DNA of 64,000 nucleotides from Haliclona indistincta (Eukaryota > Porifera > Demospongiae > Haplosclerida > Chalinidae). Below are positions 21,697 through 33,159 of this stretch, piece by piece (within the stretch, counting starts at the first letter, position 1; the number at the start of each line of letters is the position of its first letter). The translations under genes were made by a program, and so were the position numbers. Below the pieces are notes generated by a model, which was given only the letters and a program-made list of their open reading frames with translations, searched no databases and was not told the origin of the DNA. Location: positions 12,045,086-12,109,085 of the forward strand of contig OZ024785.1 in the NCBI GenBank assembly GCA_964017065.1, read 5' to 3'.

Positions 21697-23051
21697 CTTT
21701 CCCTCGGCACAGGCACAGCGATGGAGAAAACTATTCGGAGCGCTTATTTAAAAAGCCTTCAGGAAGTAAAGTGAAAAAAAACGTACATCTACTGCCCAAC
21801 CATCTACATCCACAGTCGTAAGTTTAGAGTGAGTCCAACCAACGTTTGGTTGAAAGAATAGTACGGGGAGAGTGTTCTTTCCTACTCAAGATGAATTTAC
21901 GTTTGGTGCATTTAGTGATAGGAGAAAATTCAATCCCAGACAATTCAATTTCTATATCATGAACCTCAACTGGTAACTCAACCCATCCCGAAGTTATCCA
22001 AGATTTTCACCAGTGACTGTTCCTCTAACTAGCAAGAAAAGTAACTCCTTTAATATCAAAGTTAAAGAGCCAATATTATTGAAGGTACTGCCAGGCGGTC
22101 CGAACACACTTTCATCAACAAGGGTCAAATTTTAATCAAACTTCAAAGTTAAAGAGCCGACAGCAAGAATAGAATTAGTAGATACTGCCAGAGCAGCCTC
22201 GGCAGTAGAAATGATGACCCACTTTCTTGAGGTGTTAATTGCAATGCAAGTAGCAAGCGATCTAAATCTCTTTGTTCCAAGGAAAAGTCCGACTATTTCA
22301 TCAATGCCTGAAAAGTTAGACCTTTTTTAAGCAAGCTGGTGATGTGTTACCAGCACTGTGAAGGTACTGCCAAGGCGGTCCAAACACACTTTCATCATTA
22401 AGGGTCAAATTTTTATCGAACTTCGCGAAACAAATGCAATGTTCCTTACATAACCTTTGAGTTGAAGAAAAACTTTGGGAATGACCATCTTCTGGTATCT
22501 AATGATGCTTTATGAGGTGTTAGATTATGTTGTGTACATTAAAAAGTGCTAAGTAATGTAGCTAGTCTTACTATTGCTAAGTCATTGAGTGTATCTAAAA
22601 GGACTAGTATATTACTCACTTCTATTATTCGCTCTACTCTCCTATTGTTGCTTCGTAATAAAGTCAACAAGCAAAACAAGACGCAATACCACAAAATACA
22701 CAAAAAGATACTAAATGATGCATGAAGATTTATGAGCAGCACGCATGATATTGTCCCAATGACTACAGCAGAACTGCAACGGTCTCTGTAGATTTGTTCC
22801 TGAGGTATGAAAAGTTACCGGACTGCCATATCTACCAAACACACTGCATCACATCGTTTGTGGTATTTTGTGTTTCTTGAGACAAAACAGCAAGACTGAA
22901 GGATTTCTCTGAGTTTTGAGTAGTCCTGGATTCAGAATAAAGCGACTAAGAAGTGAGGGTGTGCATAGCTAAGGAAGAAAGGCTGAACCACAGACGCCAC
23001 AAGAGGAAAAAATGCTCTGGAGTGAAGGAGTCTTAGGGCACTGTTGACGCT
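21697..23051. other. Non-coding stretch with a spaced duplication
   Basis: A segment of about 65 bp (GAAGGTACTGCCA...GGCGGTCC..ACACACTTTCATCA) occurs at about 22080-22145 and again at about 22360-22425. I see no gene. Confidence 0.5.
22656..22731 (+). repeat. Dispersed repeat shared with 47541-47616
   Basis: About 76 bp containing CAATACCACAAAATACACAA and ATACTAAATG.TGCATGAAG is almost identical at the two places. No known family is recognised. Confidence 0.8.
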
Positions 23052-23384
23052 TTGAGGATTCAGAACGATAAAGTTTTATGTCAACCATTTTATGATAACA
23101 AAAATGTGAGAGAGAGTGAGAGAGTCAACAATTATAATGAGAATGGAATAAGTGCGATCAGGTACCATTCACCAAAGTTGTTTCTTAATACTGTCTTCTT
23201 GCAAAACGGCATGAACATCGCTCTCCGCAGTGGCAGTGAGCACAGTAAGTTAAGCTTTGGAGATTGCCAGCTCGAAGTAGTGGAGAGACCAGGGCAGCGC
23301 ACTTATACATATATTCAGCACACCAAAGATGTCTCTAAGAACCATCAAGGAGACCGGAAGGGCAGGAAAACCAAACAGAACTAA
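23052..23384 (+). pseudogene. DUF3504/Crypton-like tyrosine-recombinase fragment, central catalytic part
   Basis: The frame reads YHSPKLFLNTVFLQNGMNIA, LRSGSEHSKLSFGDCQLEV, RPGQRTYTYIQ, and DVSKNHQGDRKGRKTKQN. The L-L-N-T-V-F...G-x-N...LR-x-G-x-EH block and the S-K-N-H/R-x-G-G-L-like block are hallmarks of the DUF3504 family (ZMYM2/QRICH1-like proteins), thought to derive from Crypton tyrosine recombinases. The LRSGSEH arginine/histidine lines up with the family's first catalytic pair. The N-terminal half and the tail beyond KTKQN are missing, so this is a fragment. Confidence 0.65.
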
Positions 23385-25357
23385 GTGATTCAACATAATA
23401 AACCGCTAACCCAGGCAGTTGTGAATCCTTAAGTTGTACATGCAACTATGCCCTGCCAAGCGTCCTGGTGACTCTTTCTAACTACAACAATTGAAAAAAA
23501 ACAATAAAGGATGCTAGTTTTCTATCATAATGCTCAGTCACAACACCATAGACAACATGGCATAAGACAGCATGGCTTAATAGAGGACAGCAAGATTGTA
23601 ATTCTACCAGCAGATAAGGGCAATGCCTGAGTAATCATGGAGAAGGGCAAGGGCAAGATCCAAGTTTACTAACTGAACGTGATTGCACCTAGTTAAGAGG
23701 AGGCACAAGCAGTCAGAGTGAGGAATCACTTTACAAGTCACCACAGCTAGTTCTTGATGACTGGGATAAATGGATGTCTGAATACTAACTATACCAGCAT
23801 CATACACAGATTATGAACATGAACTTTTGGAATTATAATTACTTTATCATTATAATCACTTAAAGTTAACTCAATTCACTTTGTGAGCTTAAAATAAAAT
23901 TTTGTAAAACCAATCATTTTCAAACAATAACTAGTAACCTAAACTATACAGCTGCAAAGAGAAGCAGGTATAATGTTGGGTAATGATGAGGAAGATGATG
24001 TTGACAATGACAATGTAACTGAAAGTCCAAGTACTAACACTTGAGAAATATGCAAGCTTAGTCTAGTAACTTTCAACTACTGCAGGAGTCAATGATTTTG
24101 TTGTTATGTTGCTATTAAATTTCTCTGAAATTTAGAAACCATTTTAGAAAGACCACAAAGTCAAGCAGCTTGGCACTGCTCGGTCAGTCAGGACTCAATC
24201 CCATTATAATTATAGCCCATACAGTGCTGTAAGCAGCACAGCAGCAGGTAGGTCTATGCTTCTAGCTGGAAATTTCCCCAAGTTGCAAGACTTGTTGTAT
24301 CTTTCCAACTGTTACAGGTGCTAGTAGGGGCTGCAGGCAACAAGCTCCTACTCAACAGCATTCATCTGGCTACAAGATATGTAAAGCAAGGCGTTGCTAA
24401 TAATCGTTAGTAGCTACAAGCAGGCAACGAGCTCTTCGCATACATGTTTCTTTGGCTACGAGACTTGTAAAGCAAGGCGTAGCTAACAGCCATTAGCAAG
24501 CAACAGAGCTCTTGACGATAACACATTTAGTGCCGTTAGCATACGTCAGCATACGTCATGGTAAACAAAAACTTTTGTCTGAATTATTCGCAAGAGCAGA
24601 GTTCAAAGCATATGCACAATTTGCTGGCGACCAAGTTGAATAGAGAAGACCATGGACCGTGAGAAACGAGAGATTTTTTTCGGATGCATATTATTACACT
24701 TGACAAGAAACCCAACAATCTCTAGTCATTGTATAGTGGTATGGGAGAGTACTGTATCATGGTAACACCAATCGAATTCACAATCTGAACACTAGAAAGA
24801 TACAATTCCCCTTCTATCCCCCTCTCTTCAATCCTTCCACTCCATAATCTCCCTCTCTGCTCAGTTTCATCTCACATGCACATACCCGAGGGTCACTGCT
24901 CAGCCAGTTGATCAGGTTTCGCAAACACAGTTACAACTTGCTAATCAATTGCTTGGACGAAGCGCGGTGAACATTCAAGGCTATAAATTTTGAGTAACCA
25001 GCACTCTAAGCAAACAGAGATGTCAGCCAACTCGTGCATTATGATGTCAACTCAGTTCCTATGCAACGACCACTGAACCTCGGCTCATGTAAATGTAGAT
25101 ATCAAAAATATGAAGTCTGGAGATATAGAAACAAACCCAGGACCAATAGCATCAAACAGAAGTGAAATCTTTGTGAGACATCGAGTAAATCATCAAATTT
25201 CAATTTTATGGACATACTTAACTGTTTAGGTTTGTTAACGCTAGTACTTAGTACTTAGTCGTTAAATTAAAATAGTCGTTAAATTGAAGCGCTATTTTAG
25301 TAGCAGTTGGCAGTACCTCACTCTGTTTTCTGTAGCGAGACACCAGGCCACAAATCA
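23385..25357. other. Non-coding stretch with one imperfect tandem repeat
   Basis: About 90-bp units containing TGTAAAGCAAGGCGT.GCTAA and GCAACGAGCTCTT repeat at about 24365-24520. No gene is seen. Confidence 0.5.
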
Positions 25358-25441
25358 AAAAGAAGCTTAAGAAGACCAATTGTACTCTTTTGTAAAATAA
25401 TAATTATGCCTACACTTTCTATTAAATATACACTTTTGTTG
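25358..25441 (+). repeat. Left half of a dispersed repeat (partner 28694-28780)
   Basis: It shares AAGAAGCTTAAGAAGAC and TTCTATTAAATATACACTTT with 28694-28780. Confidence 0.8.
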
Positions 25442-25487
25442 AACCCAACACAGGTTAAAAAAAATCACGTTTAGGGTTTATTAATAA

Positions 25488-25748
25488 TAGTGCTGCAACA
25501 GATCTGGATAAATCCGGATAATTCGCTTATTACAGTACCATCCGGATACCAAACCACTTGTCTGGTTTACACATGCAGGCTAATGAGCATGTGGAGTTAA
25601 TACAATTGTCAATTGACAGACAGTAAACACTTAACTACACAAATAGTATACCTAGCTATATAATCAATGGGCAGACATCCGGATATACCACCTGTTAATA
25701 AGTAACCAGATGTCCAGATAATGCAATGTACATCCGTTTTCAGCACTA
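25488..25748. mobile_element. hAT-type MITE, 261 bp, perfect 8-bp TSD
   Basis: The ends are TAGTGCTGCAAC... and ...CAGCACTA. The TSD ATTAATAA sits at 25480-25487 and 25749-25756. The interior has repeated (A)TCCGGATA motifs (25507, 25549, 25678), typical of transposase-binding repeats. It has no coding capacity. Confidence 0.93.
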
Positions 25749-26435
25749 ATTAATAACAAAGTTTAGGGTAACCTTACTCAGGTTACTCTAGCTCATTACT
25801 CCCTGAATAGGAAGAACAACAGCTGCTGACCACCAATGTCAACACATTTAGCAGAGATGCCAACCCCCAAAAAATGAAAATGAGTGACACAATCTAAAAA
25901 TGGGTGAGATTGCCAGTAAATGAGTGCGACATGCTCTTGGAGCTTTGAAATATACAAAAACTTCAATTCATATATTTTGCAATTTCTGTTCTTGGATACA
26001 AAGTTGGGAGAGTCTTGTGTCGAGGTGCTATGCCCATGCTTTTATGGTCAACATTATTATTGGACCCTAGCGCTGCACAGGAACACATGTTTTACATGCA
26101 TTTTCACCAGGCCTTGAGGTGCAGACCATGACACCTAGTATATAACCAGGACATACAGCTTTTTGGGGTGTCAAGATTTGCGACGCTCCGCTATACATGA
26201 TGTATTATCACTGTTGGCAGTTAATACCATAGGAACATTTATAATCAAGGACTCACTTGTTTATCAGCAAAAGGTAAGTAAACAGGCATTGTAGCTATTC
26301 CTTGATGTCAACTCAGAGCTATAATGTCCTCACTATTATTCTAGAATGCATAAAATAACATTACTCATGAGCCCAGTCCAGTAAATCCAGTCCAGTAGTC
26401 CAGTGAATAGTTATACCAACTCATACAACTACTGT

Positions 26436-26540
26436 CCCACTTGCTTTATATAGTGACTTGACTGCAAGTAGGATAATCTTGTATACTGTATGTAGTAGAT
26501 TGCATTGAGCCGCCATCTCATGTGTAAATAAAACCGTTCT
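26436..26540 (+). repeat. Right half of the dispersed repeat (partner 28787-28886)
   Basis: It shares TAGTGACTTGACTGCA.GTAG and TATACTGTATGTAGTA with 28787-28886. In the partner the two halves touch; here they are about 1 kb apart. Confidence 0.82.
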
Positions 26541-26785
26541 CATTTGGACCAAGTGTACTGCTGTACTACAAACTTAGGTGTATCCACATTGCCTGTAAAA
26601 TTAATAAAACTGTTCGTAAGATATCACTGAAATAAACAATGGAATAGTCAGGTATGCACTAAAATAAGCAAGAAATATCCACAGAGAAATACGTTTGTTT
26701 CAGTTTAGTTGCTTGTATACGTACAATGTTAGCCAGTTAGTTAGTACATTGTGTTAACTGTAGTCTACTTAAAGCGCTGTACAAA

Positions 26786-28445
26786 ATGGCGAAAACGAAG
26801 GTAAGCAGTTCCTTGTGCACGGTATTCCATGATCATGATATGTGCGCTCTGGCGACTATATCACGTAGAGCGACTAGCTGCATGCCTATCAGTAGTTTGA
26901 CCACCCAACCCTCAGGATTCTTGCTGTCCAATCGTGCTACATACAGTTCCCTTGTACTGGCCTTGTATTGTTCACAAGCTTTGTACCGTTACAGACTAAT
27001 GTGCAAACCATGTAACCATGTCATGTATAACTGCATGTTTCTCCAGCCCAACTTTGGGTAGACTACAGCTCTTTGCAGGTAGGTTGTCACTTGTGTGGTA
27101 TTGATACTGTTTACACAATGAACCACAAACTCGCACATTCTAACTGGTACTTATAAAAAGGGTACGTATTTGTACATTCTCATGTATTATAGTGCTGAAA
27201 CCTTGCCCATTTGCAGCAACAGTTAGTGATGCTGAGCACAGCTTGTTCTCGGCGATTGCTTTGCTGCACAGCTATATACAGCAACGCTGAATCTACATAG
27301 CGGGTGTCTGGCTATCAGTTGCACAAGAGATTTTTCTTAAATTTGCATTTGAGCTTCAAACTTGCTGTGAACAGTATCTCACGGCACAGCTATTAACAAA
27401 AATTTACAGAGACCTATGCTGCAAATGATCTCAGGCTTTCATCAATACCATAAGCTAGACTCTGTCTCACAACCTAACTGCAAAGCGCTGTATTGATACC
27501 TAATCCTCCACAGGTAGAAAACATAATAAAATTATTACAAAGCTACATATCATACTAGGGAAGAGATTTGTCTCAGAACCAGTGCTTGCATGTGGTCAAA
27601 AATGCATTTATATTGATGTTGTGTTTTTGCCATATTCAAGTTCTCTCTGCAGTGCAAACATTGTGGAAAATTTGTGAAAAGGCGAGGCCTTCATCTTCAC
27701 AAAAGATTTGTGGGTGACAAACTTATATAAATGTAAAAGTTTATTTATTGTGTAGTGCAACGGTAAAAGAAGGGAAACTGAAGGTAAGAGAACAATCACC
27801 TTGTTCAAAAAAAAAGTTAAAACATAAATAAAACATTAATTATTATACTCCTTAAATTTCACTTATAGGCTTACTTAATGAAGTTACCGAAGATTCACAT
27901 GTACCTCCTCTACCACCACAAGGTGCCAATGGTATTTTTTCACCTACTGAGTATTCTCACTGTCGATTACCACTTTCAGACAATCCTCAACCTGTTCAAG
28001 GTATAGTTGTTTAGACGATGCAGGAGTTACCTTCATTTTATATTAAAACATTCAACAACCAGTTCTAAGTACATCTGGTTATGAAGGTAGAAATAGCCGT
28101 GTCTCACCCACAAATTACTCACCACTACGGCTTTCAGAAAGTCTATCTCAATATTTTCAAGGTATGAATAATCATGTCATTGTATATTTACTGATTTTTG
28201 TCACTGTCTCACCATAACATTTTATGATACTTCAAATTTTTCCCTTTCACACTCGTCACCATCAGAAGGTACAGGTCTAATGATATAGTCATCCACTTAG
28301 TCCTTTACTGTCTCACTACATATTACAACTCACTCCCTCTACAGGAGATCATCTCAGTTTAGAATTTTTTGTGAATTCATTATGCACATGTCTTTTTTGT
28401 GTATTCATCTTTATTAGGAATCAATGTTTGGAAAGTTATTTGTAA
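26786..28445 (+). CDS. Small C2HC zinc-finger protein, six-exon gene
   Basis: Model: join(26786..26800, 27653..27709, 27756..27783, 27869..28000, 28063..28161, 28345..28445), 143 aa. Splicing makes MAKTK, then CKHCGKFVKRRGLHLHKRF and CNGKRRETEG. The finger C-x2-C-x11-H-x3-C is completed only by the exon 2-3 join, which is strong internal support. Exons 4 and 5 are both phase 1-1 and encode similar units (FSPTEYSHCRLPLSDN and VSPTNYSPLRLSESLS), so one arose from the other by exon duplication. The last exon ends CLESYL-stop and is Phe/Cys-rich and less certain. Introns 2, 3 and 4 are 46, 85 and 62 bp. A role in nucleic-acid or protein binding is likely but the gene is not one I know. Confidence 0.6.
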
Positions 28446-28693
28446 GTGAAAAATACAAAAAATAATGTGTGTAGTTTCTTTTTAGTCAAAACTCGACTCA
28501 CTGTGATGTCATGGTCCACTACCCAACCTCCAGCCAGCATCCAGCCAGCCTTCACAAATGTCATGGGACAGCAAGTATAGTCCCATGACATACGCTAAAA
28601 CGATGTCCCAAGCCAAAATTGAGGTAGGCAGCACGGTGTAAGTTGCAACTAATTAGTGTCATAACTATACCCAGTATGTTGTCAAAGAAAGAA

Positions 28694-28886
28694 ATCAAAG
28701 AAAAAAGAAGCTTAAGAAGACTAATTGTAGTCTGTTGTAAATAATATGCCCAATACCTTCTATTAAATATACACTTTTGTTCACCTGCTTTACATAGTGA
28801 CTTGACTGCAGGTAGGATAATCTTGTATACTGTATGTAGTAAATTGCACTGAGCCGCCATCTGACGAGTAAATAAAACCATAAAAA
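28694..28886 (+). repeat. Contiguous copy of the repeat split at 25358 and 26436
   Basis: Both halves are adjacent here. It probably represents the unbroken form of a dispersed repeat; no TIR was recognised. Confidence 0.8.
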
Positions 28887-29152
28887 TCTAAATCACCTAC
28901 AGCCTGTAACGGCAAACGCGAGTTACAGGTTACACGTTACACGTAACGTGAATCTAAAGGTCTCTATCATCATGACTTGCACGTTAAAGTGTACACACTG
29001 TTTTGTGAAGAAGATAGAGCTTGATGACGGTACCAAACACACAGCCACTCTTCTATTCATTTTCTTATTATTGTTTTCTGTTTGCAAGTGTACTATTTCA
29101 CCGGCAACAACATTGAAGATGCAATGGTGAAGCAGTTAGTACTCATCACTGT

Positions 29153-29268
29153 TATGGGAGAAGCAGCATATGCTGGAGAAGGAACGTTGCTCCAGCGAAG
29201 GTGGAAGGAACGTTGCTCCAGCATATGCTGCTTCTCCAGTGAAGGTGGAAGGAACGTTGCTCCAGCAT
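29153..29268 (+). repeat. Short tandem/inverted array around GGAACGTTGCTCCAGC
   Basis: GGAACGTTGCTCCAGC occurs three times, separated by GAAGGTGGAA and GCATATGCTGCTTCTCC. The copies partly pair with the GCATATGCTGGAGAAGG strand. Confidence 0.8.
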
Positions 29269-29280
29269 ATGTAGTGATGT

Positions 29281-30260
29281 CGGACCACTGCAACCCAGCA
29301 CCGTCTGTTATTATGCAGAGATACAAGCTTAATACACGCTATCTCAATCATTTCAGAAAACACCTTAAGACGGTTGTGGAAGAACAGAGAACTTCCGGAA
29401 TCATCGGTAATTCTCAGGACATACTCTGGTGAGCCCCTAAAAGTACTGGGAGTTTTTACTGTCCTAGCTGAGCATGGGAGTCACAAGAAAGAGGTTATTC
29501 TCACTGTTGTCAAAGGCTATGGGCCCTCACTAGTGGGTCGAAATTGGCTTGATAAGTTCCCGTTACACTGGGGTCAGATTCACCATGTGAATAATGCATT
29601 GCAGGAAGTATTGTCTCGTCAATCCTCGGTGTTTTCTGCAGAATTAGGAATGCTGAAAGACTTCAAAGTATCGCTGGACTTAGATGAGACAGTCAAACCA
29701 AGATACTGCAAGGCACGACCAGTTCCATACGCAATGCGAGCATTAGTGAATGAAGAATTGGACAGACTGGAGAGATTAGGTGTGATCGAGCCTGTGTCAT
29801 AAGCCAAATGGGCTGCGCCGATTGTTACTATCCTCAAACCAGACAAGAAATCTGTTCGAATTTGTGGTGACTTTAAGCTGACTGTCAATCAAGCGGTCAA
29901 AGTGGATCGACATCCTATTCCCCTGATTTGAGATCTGTTCACTGGGTTGAATGGAGGCAAGTTCTTCTCTAAGCTAGACCTATCTAATGCCTATCTCCAA
30001 TTGTTATTCGCTACTCAAAAGGGTCTTTTTCAGTACCGTTTGGAATTGCATCAGCTCCGGGCATCTTCCAGCGGACCATGGAGAATCTCCTGCCAAGAGT
30101 TGGCTTCTTCATGAAGTTGGAGAGAGGCAGAAGAGGAGAAAACTCAGCCAACTGCAATCAGCCTCTCAGAAAGTACTCTGGTTTGTTGAGACGTCTGGTC
30201 TGGATGCTGAGTCACTAAAACTTCGGTCACATGGAACGGGAGAAGATTTTTAATTGACTT
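29281..30260 (+). pseudogene. Ty3/gypsy-type retrotransposon pol remnant
   Basis: The first piece is a gag-like patch (PSVIMQRYKLNTR). A deletion joins it to the end of the protease (SGEPLKVLGVF, then VKGYGPSLVGRNWLDKFPLHW). The reverse transcriptase N-terminus follows: PRYCKARPVPYAMR, LDRLERLGVIEPV, WAAPIVTILKPDK, RICGDFKLTVNQ, FSKLDLSNAYLQL, then in a shifted frame VPFGIASAPGIFQRTMENLL. The motif order is that of Ty3/gypsy RT. A TAA at 29800, a TGA at 29929, the frameshift near 30030 and truncation before the YxDD box make it inactive. RNase H and integrase are absent. Confidence 0.88.
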
Positions 30261-30444
30261 GTCATCTCTTAATTCTTCCTCTCATGCTTCAGTGACACCA
30301 CTAGCTTCTTCCACTAGTAATTCAGCCATACTATGGTGCTTATTGACCATTCATGCCTACCTTATCTGCTGCACTTGCAGATGAAGTAAGTTGTACAGTA
30401 CTTATGGTGAACCTATAGTATACTATTGTGTTCTATTGAGCTAG

Positions 30445-31835
30445 GGGATTCAGTACAAGATACTCCAGTAACTGTCAAGTTACGTGGAGATGGAGCTTGC
30501 TTTTCAAGCACATCTAGTTTTGTGCTCCTCTCCTTCTCGTTCCCTCATCTTTCTTCCAATGCTCTGTCAGCTAGTGGTATGGTTAAGTTCAAACAATGTG
30601 ACGAGCTGAACTTTGTCTTAGGATCTGACTACAAGGTTTGTGTGTATCATTTCGTTTACATGTACTTACTTTTTGTTGTAGTACCTACTGCTTGTCATGG
30701 GGCTGAATGAGCCATTCAGCACATATGCAGAGGCGTATCTAGCATGGTGCTTTTCATGCTCGAGCACCCCCCTGCAAACCAACCACATGTTCAGCCGAGA
30801 GATCGTTCAGTGGGCTAAAACGAACAAAAACTACGTTGCGTTCGTCGATGTCCGGTGCTTGTTTGTCTGAGCTTAGTTTTCTTGCTGTCCACCGCGATTT
30901 AGCTCTAGATATCCCCAAGGCGATCGACGAATTTGCCCGTCGACATCCAAGAAGAATGGAGCTCCGTGACATACTAATAGACTAGTAGTTATTAATTATT
31001 AATTGTAGATGTGTCTAGTTATAAAATCTATTAAATGGGTGTGGTTATCAATGAATTTTAAATGAGCTCCCCCTGACCCAAATCCTAGATACGCCCCTGC
31101 ATATGCATGTCTTTGGTACCACGTCCATGAAGACAACAGGTACACACTACATGTGATTTCATGTGCGTTGCGTATTATGTAAGAAACTGTACAGGTGGGA
31201 CATGTCAGTGCAAGAAAGTGAATGTTGCCGCTCACTCCAATCAATAGTTACCAGCGTCAAAATGAAACCATCAGAAGAAGTCAGCAAGCGATTGGGTAGC
31301 AAGCATCCATCACTGCTGAACATTGAGCCAGAGGACATTGCCATAGATATCCTCCATCTGATGCTACGAATCACTGACATCCTTCTCCGTAAAATTATTT
31401 TTAAGATGACAGAGCTAGACAGGCAGAAGAGGAAAGTCACTGAGCTTTTAGACAAGCTTGTCTCTACCATTCGTTCAGAAAGTAGAATTATTATTTCATT
31501 ATTGTCAGTTATTTTGTAGCTTTAGGAGTGTCTTTCAATGTATGGGAAGCCAAGGATGCTGACAGCAAAGTGCAAAAAGGCAGCTAAAATGGACGAGTTT
31601 AAACAGCAGCGACAAGTTAAAGTTATTGCACAATTTGCCACAGCATTTCTTCAGCCTTCTGCCTACATCGCTAGCTGACACAATTTCCCAGCTGTGGCAG
31701 GTATGTGGTATGTTTGATACATTGTTCCATTGATCAATAATTATTATTACAGGATTTTGAGTGTATCCACATTGTGCTGTCACAGCCATCGATTTCTGAA
31801 GAAGAAACACATGTGCTCCATGAGCAGGTAATTTT
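30445..31835 (+). pseudogene. Multi-exon pseudogene of an uncharacterised family (GDGA / LHLxLRITD)
   Basis: Exon 30445-30635 contains VTVKLRGDGACFSSTSSFVL and ends SDYK|GT. The next exon, from 30682 to 31139 and split by a MITE, reads YLLLVMGLNEPFSTYA then CLWYHVHEDNR. Exon 31184 onward reads KLYRWDMSVQE, GSKHPSLLNIEPED, IDILHLMLRITDILL. Exons from about 31524 and 31754 read VSFNVWEAKDAD, LPQHFF and DFECIHIVLSQ. I recall a large uncharacterised family in cnidarians and sponges with this order (GDGA, YACLWCxxHKxxRWD, DxLHLxLRITD, WxxLxGxxK). It looks transposon-like, but I know no assigned function. Confidence 0.6.
30729..31098. mobile_element. hAT-like MITE inside a coding exon, 370 bp
   Basis: The ends are AGAGGCGTATCTAG and CTAGATACGCCCCT, with flanking 8-mers ACATATGC (30721-30728) and GCATATGC (31099-31106) that match at 7 of 8 bases. 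Removing it joins FSTYA to CLWYHVHED in frame, as the family pattern requires. The insertion therefore killed, or followed the death of, the surrounding gene. Confidence 0.85.
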
Positions 31836-31999
31836 TATAACCACTCCCCCATTATTGCTTACAATAATTTGCATAGTGCAAGGCTTGGATAAAGTTGCTT
31901 TTGTCTGTCGAGGACAAATGTCAAGGACATCAAAAGGTGAATGTCACGCCTTTTGAGAAGGTGAAGAATGGGCATGAGATGATGATGATTAGATGAGAG

Positions 32000-32535
32000 A
32001 TGAAAGTTGAGCTAGAGCTGTGTATAAGTGAATTCAAGAACTTTGTATTACTGAGTGCACAGAGTGAGGTAGAGATGCTTCAGATACGCTCATTGAGCCA
32101 CGGTCGTAAAGCATTTAACGAAGATTACTTTCGAAACGACGACAAAGTTAGATTTTTACTGGCCTTACTGACTGGGATATTTTAGACAAACTTGACAAGT
32201 TTGTAAATCCTTTTTGGATAGGCATGATTGCATTCCAGCAACTAACATTAACACACACGCAGTTAAGCTTAGGAAGTCTGGGTCCTGAATTAGGTAGGGT
32301 ACCATTTTGGGATCCACCATTAACTGTCTGTAGAATAATTCTCTGATGTAATCGAAGTTTTATACGTTCGTCTCAAGTTTTTGATCGTGTGGCCAGAAAG
32401 AGAAATACTACGAAAAACTCTTCCGATTGATTTCCAAAAGAACTGCCCCATCTGTGTCGCAATAATCGATTGCTTTGAAATTTTCATTGACCGTCCCAGT
32501 GATAACTTTGCACAAGCCCATACATAAGATTTTTA
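32000..32535 (+). pseudogene. Harbinger-like (DDE_4) transposase remnant
   Basis: Frames read EVEMLQIRSLSHGRKAFNED, NDDKVRF, TGLTDWDILDKLDKF, then [31 protein letters not shown], and [20 protein letters not shown]. The order (DDxKVxFYTGL, helical block, WPxRExLRKxLP..F, IDCxEIFIxRP) is that of THAP- or DDE_4-type Harbinger transposases of invertebrates, with the first catalytic Asp in AIIDC. A one-base slip near 32152 and stops after AQAHT disrupt it. The rest of the catalytic core is missing. Confidence 0.65.
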
Positions 32536-32611
32536 GATGTGTTATGGTGTTAGTATGATGAATAAGTGTTATACCACAGGGCAGTTTCAGCTATAATTAT
32601 TTCTAATTCAG

Positions 32612-33158
32612 ATCCTGAAGCACAATTACTTGGCAACATGGAGACCTGAAAATGTCGAAATGATTGCATCAAGAGGTCTAGTGAATGACTTACCTTTGCA
32701 AGATCGCAAGCAGTGGTCACTAGGTGGACGTGTACAAGAAATCGGTAAGACTATTGCTGTAAAATTCGTTTTAGCAGCAGTATGAACAATCACATCAGCA
32801 CAAAAAAGTGTCAATAATCAACTTTGCAAAGTTGATACATGGTATTTTGATATTTTTCTAAGTATCTCTGTCAATCACACTCGCACTGTAATGGTGTTTA
32901 TCATTACTGTTGTATAAATCACTGTAAATAATTTAAGCATCACCATAGGATATGACCAATGAGACCATTGAGAGTAAACTATCGTCAGAGCGTGTTGCTT
33001 GTCATAGCTGCCCATCTAGTCTCATACATTTAGAAGTGTTCAAGATAGCAAGCAGGACATACAAGCGGGAGACTGCCTATGTAAAGGTGAGGGAAAGTTT
33101 GGTGAATGGGTGGAGGCTACATACAGCAAAAATCACAGTGAAACAACGTGATCCATGA
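32612..33158 (+). pseudogene. Two possible exons of unknown origin
   Basis: An acceptor CTAATTCAG opens ILKHNYLATWRPENVEMI and LPLQDRKQWSLGGRVQEI, ending ATCG|GTAAGA at about 32744. A second block, 32950-33087, between CACCATAG and AAAG|GTGAGG, encodes SKLSSERVACHSCPSSLIHL with paired cysteines. The phases of the two blocks do not match, so they may not belong together. They follow the Harbinger-like remnant and could be its degenerate 3' part. Confidence 0.25.
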
Positions 33159-33159
33159 T

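Noticed and set aside
24238..25480. Possible retroelement LTR suggested by repeated TGTAAAGCAAGGCGT units
   Set aside because: The units are a local imperfect tandem duplication; no TG...CA ends, primer-binding site or coding sequence are present.
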